Source of the DNA: Pogonophryne albipinna
Taxonomy: Eukaryota; Chordata; Actinopteri; Perciformes; Artedidraconidae
Reading direction: 5' to 3'
Assembly (NCBI GenBank): GCA_028583405.1
Contig: JAPTMU010000061.1
Span: 693,764 to 757,763 of the forward strand
Length of the DNA stretch: 64,000 nucleotides
The position numbers were made by a program, and so were the translations under genes. This document shows positions 61,935 through 64,000 of this stretch, one piece after another (within the stretch, counting starts at the first letter, position 1; every line of letters begins with the position of its first letter). The notes under the pieces were generated by a model. It did not search any database. It was given only the letters and a program-made list of their open reading frames with translations, and had not been told where the DNA came from.

Positions 61935-62020
61935 ACTGATATTTTGTACAAACTGTGAAGTCCACTGAGACAAATGTAACATTTGTGATATTGGGCTATA
62001 TAAATAAACATTGATTGATT
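61935..62020 (-). mobile_element. Retroposon tail, same family as 14762-15015
   Basis: ATTGGGCTATATAAATAAAC followed by ATTGATTGATTGA, the reverse complement of the tail at 14765-14805, preceded by the matching CTGTGAAGTCCACTGAGACA. Confidence 0.65.
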
Positions 62021-62450
62021 GAAAAGAAAGGACTTCTATCCTAAACAGTACGGTAATTAAAAAGCAGCCCACTCTCAGAGGATTTACGGTACCAGACTTC
62101 TCTCTCTTGAGTCTTTTTTATTTTTTGGAAACTCATTTAAGTGTATCACTTTAAGATGTAATTGTACAGTTTGACCTCTCTCTGTTCATCCCGCAGCTTC
62201 TGGTTTAATACAATGTTCCTCCTCTATCTTCATCATCATCATTGCACTACATGTAAATAAATCCTCCTTCATATTATATTGTATAAATGGATTCACAGAT
62301 ATCTGTTTCTCCTGTGTTCAGACGACTGTTAGTTCTAGTTTTGTACAATGTACAACCGCTTATCTCTGAGATGTGTGTCACTTTCTTTCTGCATTGTTTT
62401 AATTAGTTTTGAGTCACACACACACTCATATCTAAACTGCACCTTCAGCT

Positions 62451-62507
<57 letters not shown>

Positions 62508-62987
62508 CTCAAACGTTGATGAAACCCAAGCAAAACGTCGATTAAAAACCTCCCTTTTCTGTCGAAGGTGAAACATTTTCTATTACAGCTTTTTATATTT
62601 GTCCATCCAGCCGTTTTAATAAAAAGAGAATAGGTCTTGGATGTCATTCCTGTTTGTTTTTTTACCTGCATGAGTAAAGTGTGTTTCTTTCGACTCCTTG
62701 AAAAAAAGACAGCAATATGACAATGACGTTTATACATTTTCTGGAACTACAGTCGAGCTAGAAGTGGTTTGAATCCCTCAAATTGGACTTGTTATCGTCT
62801 TTGTTCCACATAGTACCGACTGTGTGGAGTCAAAGCAGAATACAGTTTCCCGCCTCATCTTCTGTCCATATGTAAACTATTAAATGTGGTTTAACACTTA
62901 TTTTCTATGCTCCTGACATTTCGTTTTGTTTTGATGCTTTAGCTAGCAATATGTATATAAATATATTCTATGTGCTAACATGGAGGA

Positions 62988-62993
62988 AATAAA
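62988..62993 (+). terminator. zmynd11: Likely distal polyadenylation signal of zmynd11
   Basis: AATAAA, about 3.4 kb after the stop codon; consistent with a long 3' UTR, but usage cannot be shown from sequence. Confidence 0.4.
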
Positions 62994-63010
62994 TGTATCA
63001 ACAAGTTTCT

Positions 63011-64000
63011 GAGGCTCCAGTGTTTCCTGTTTCTGAAGATCAACCGTTCAGACTATCATTCTGCTTTACCATAATGTGACTTTTATTTGACGTACTATTC
63101 AACATACTGTCCTATTTTATCAAATAATAACATACTATACTTTGACTTTTGTAATTGTTCACTTTCATTTTTACATTTCTAGAGGCACCATACGATGACT
63201 TTTTTTAATAAATTCAAGTACTATTCGAAATATATTTTCAAATATTTCGACATTCCTTACTATGGCTTTTTCATATTTTCCCACATAATATACAATTTCC
63301 TTCGACATACTACTCTAAATGTTTTTATACATCCTACATACTTTGACTGTTTTCAAACCCTTCAAATGCTATGATTTTTTGTTTTATTGATATACCAGTT
63401 TTTTCATAATTTTAACATACTTAACTATTTTATTCACATTTCAAGAAAAACTATACTAAGACCTGAAGAAAAAAAATCACATACTATACTATGGATAATT
63501 TTCCGACATGCTTTGACTTCTTTTCAAACCATTAGGCGCATTCACACCACAGTACTTTTCCCACAAAGGTTCATGAGAACTCTTTATAGGCCATAAGGTG
63601 AACCCTGTTATCGTTTCATCCCGCTCCACAGAAGTGGAACTACATAATCTTTAGTTCATAAAAAAGAACGAGTCATGCTTATCCACCAAAAAAAAGTTTG
63701 TCGCTAAAATTCCTGTCAATTCTTCTAGGCACGTAATTATTGGCTGAACTAGTCCCTTCAAAGCGTAATAATATCTTGATCAAAAGTAGTGCCACGGTTC
63801 GTCACGTGATCGTGCTACACCAATTGGGTAGCTGCATATTGTCAACAGAAGTGAAAGATGGCCGCCTACATGGTTACGCTAAACCAGACCAAATGGATTC
63901 TAAACAGTGCTGTATGCTTGTTTTATGTCATGTTTTGTCATATGTCTTAATACATCACTAAGTCCGAGGTATTTGCGTTATATACGCAGTATTTGTGAGA
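63011..64000. repeat. Intergenic, degenerate ACATACTATAC-type repeats
   Basis: ACATACTATACTTTGACT and variants recur loosely about every 60 bp from 63100 to 63510. The remainder (63540-64000) shows no gene. Confidence 0.45.

Larger units (their letters stand above)
59569..63010 (+). other. zmynd11: zmynd11 3' UTR and candidate polyadenylation sites
   Basis: No coding. CA repeats at 59653-59679 and 62452-62506, a T/G run at 59819-59842, an inverted dispersed-repeat copy at 61117-61312 and a retroposon tail at 61935-62020. AATAAA-type signals occur near 60946 and 62257, with the likely distal one at 62988-62993. Exact transcript end unknown. Confidence 0.55.

Overview
This is a vertebrate nuclear window, almost certainly from a ray-finned (teleost) fish. 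It holds long (CA)n runs, many small DNA-transposon derivatives with clear target-site duplications, a Ty3/Gypsy element with a SCAN-like Gag, a bloodthirsty-type RING/B30.2 gene pair, and one large intron-rich gene whose product aligns end to end with vertebrate ZMYND11 (BS69). There is no sign of a bacterial, viral or organellar replicon, and no CRISPR array. Family identities come from recognising motifs by eye and from memory, not from database searches.

Layout. 1-2601: the 5' part of a minus-strand Gypsy-type LTR retrotransposon (LTR, primer-binding site, Gag-protease frame leaving the window at base 1). 2795-5163: a 33-bp minisatellite of about 72 copies. 5254-14300: a repeat-rich segment with two head-to-head intronless TRIM genes (minus 7464-8837, plus 12503-13867). 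Their 5' flanks are inverted copies of each other, and between them lies a 1.3-kb palindromic element (9422-10732). 14762-20935: repeats and a candidate untranslated first exon of zmynd11. 20936-59568: fifteen coding exons of zmynd11 on the plus strand, all with GT-AG borders and matching phases, giving 648 codons. 59569 to about 63010: its long 3' UTR. The rest is degenerate repeat.

The coding content is ordinary: a chromatin reader (PHD, bromodomain, PWWP, MYND) and two B-box-less TRIM ligases. The unusual content is the repeat architecture. Two arrays of the same 57-bp unit (about 29 and 52 copies) sit in the same orientation in two introns of zmynd11, and many units carry an abutted acceptor/donor-like CAG/GT. 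A single 33-bp unit appears at three expansion levels. A 72-bp minisatellite can be traced to a single-copy seed in a sister element. There is a perfect 144-bp palindrome, a three-level transposon nest with a fossil BED-finger transposase, and insertions whose empty sites are visible in neighbouring duplicated sequence. The zmynd11 protein also has a glutamine-rich insertion between PWWP and MYND that I do not recall from the mammalian protein.

I see no evidence of a new enzymatic or immune system. The observations most worth follow-up are the twin 57-bp intronic arrays, the palindromic element between the TRIM genes and the repeat-birth series.
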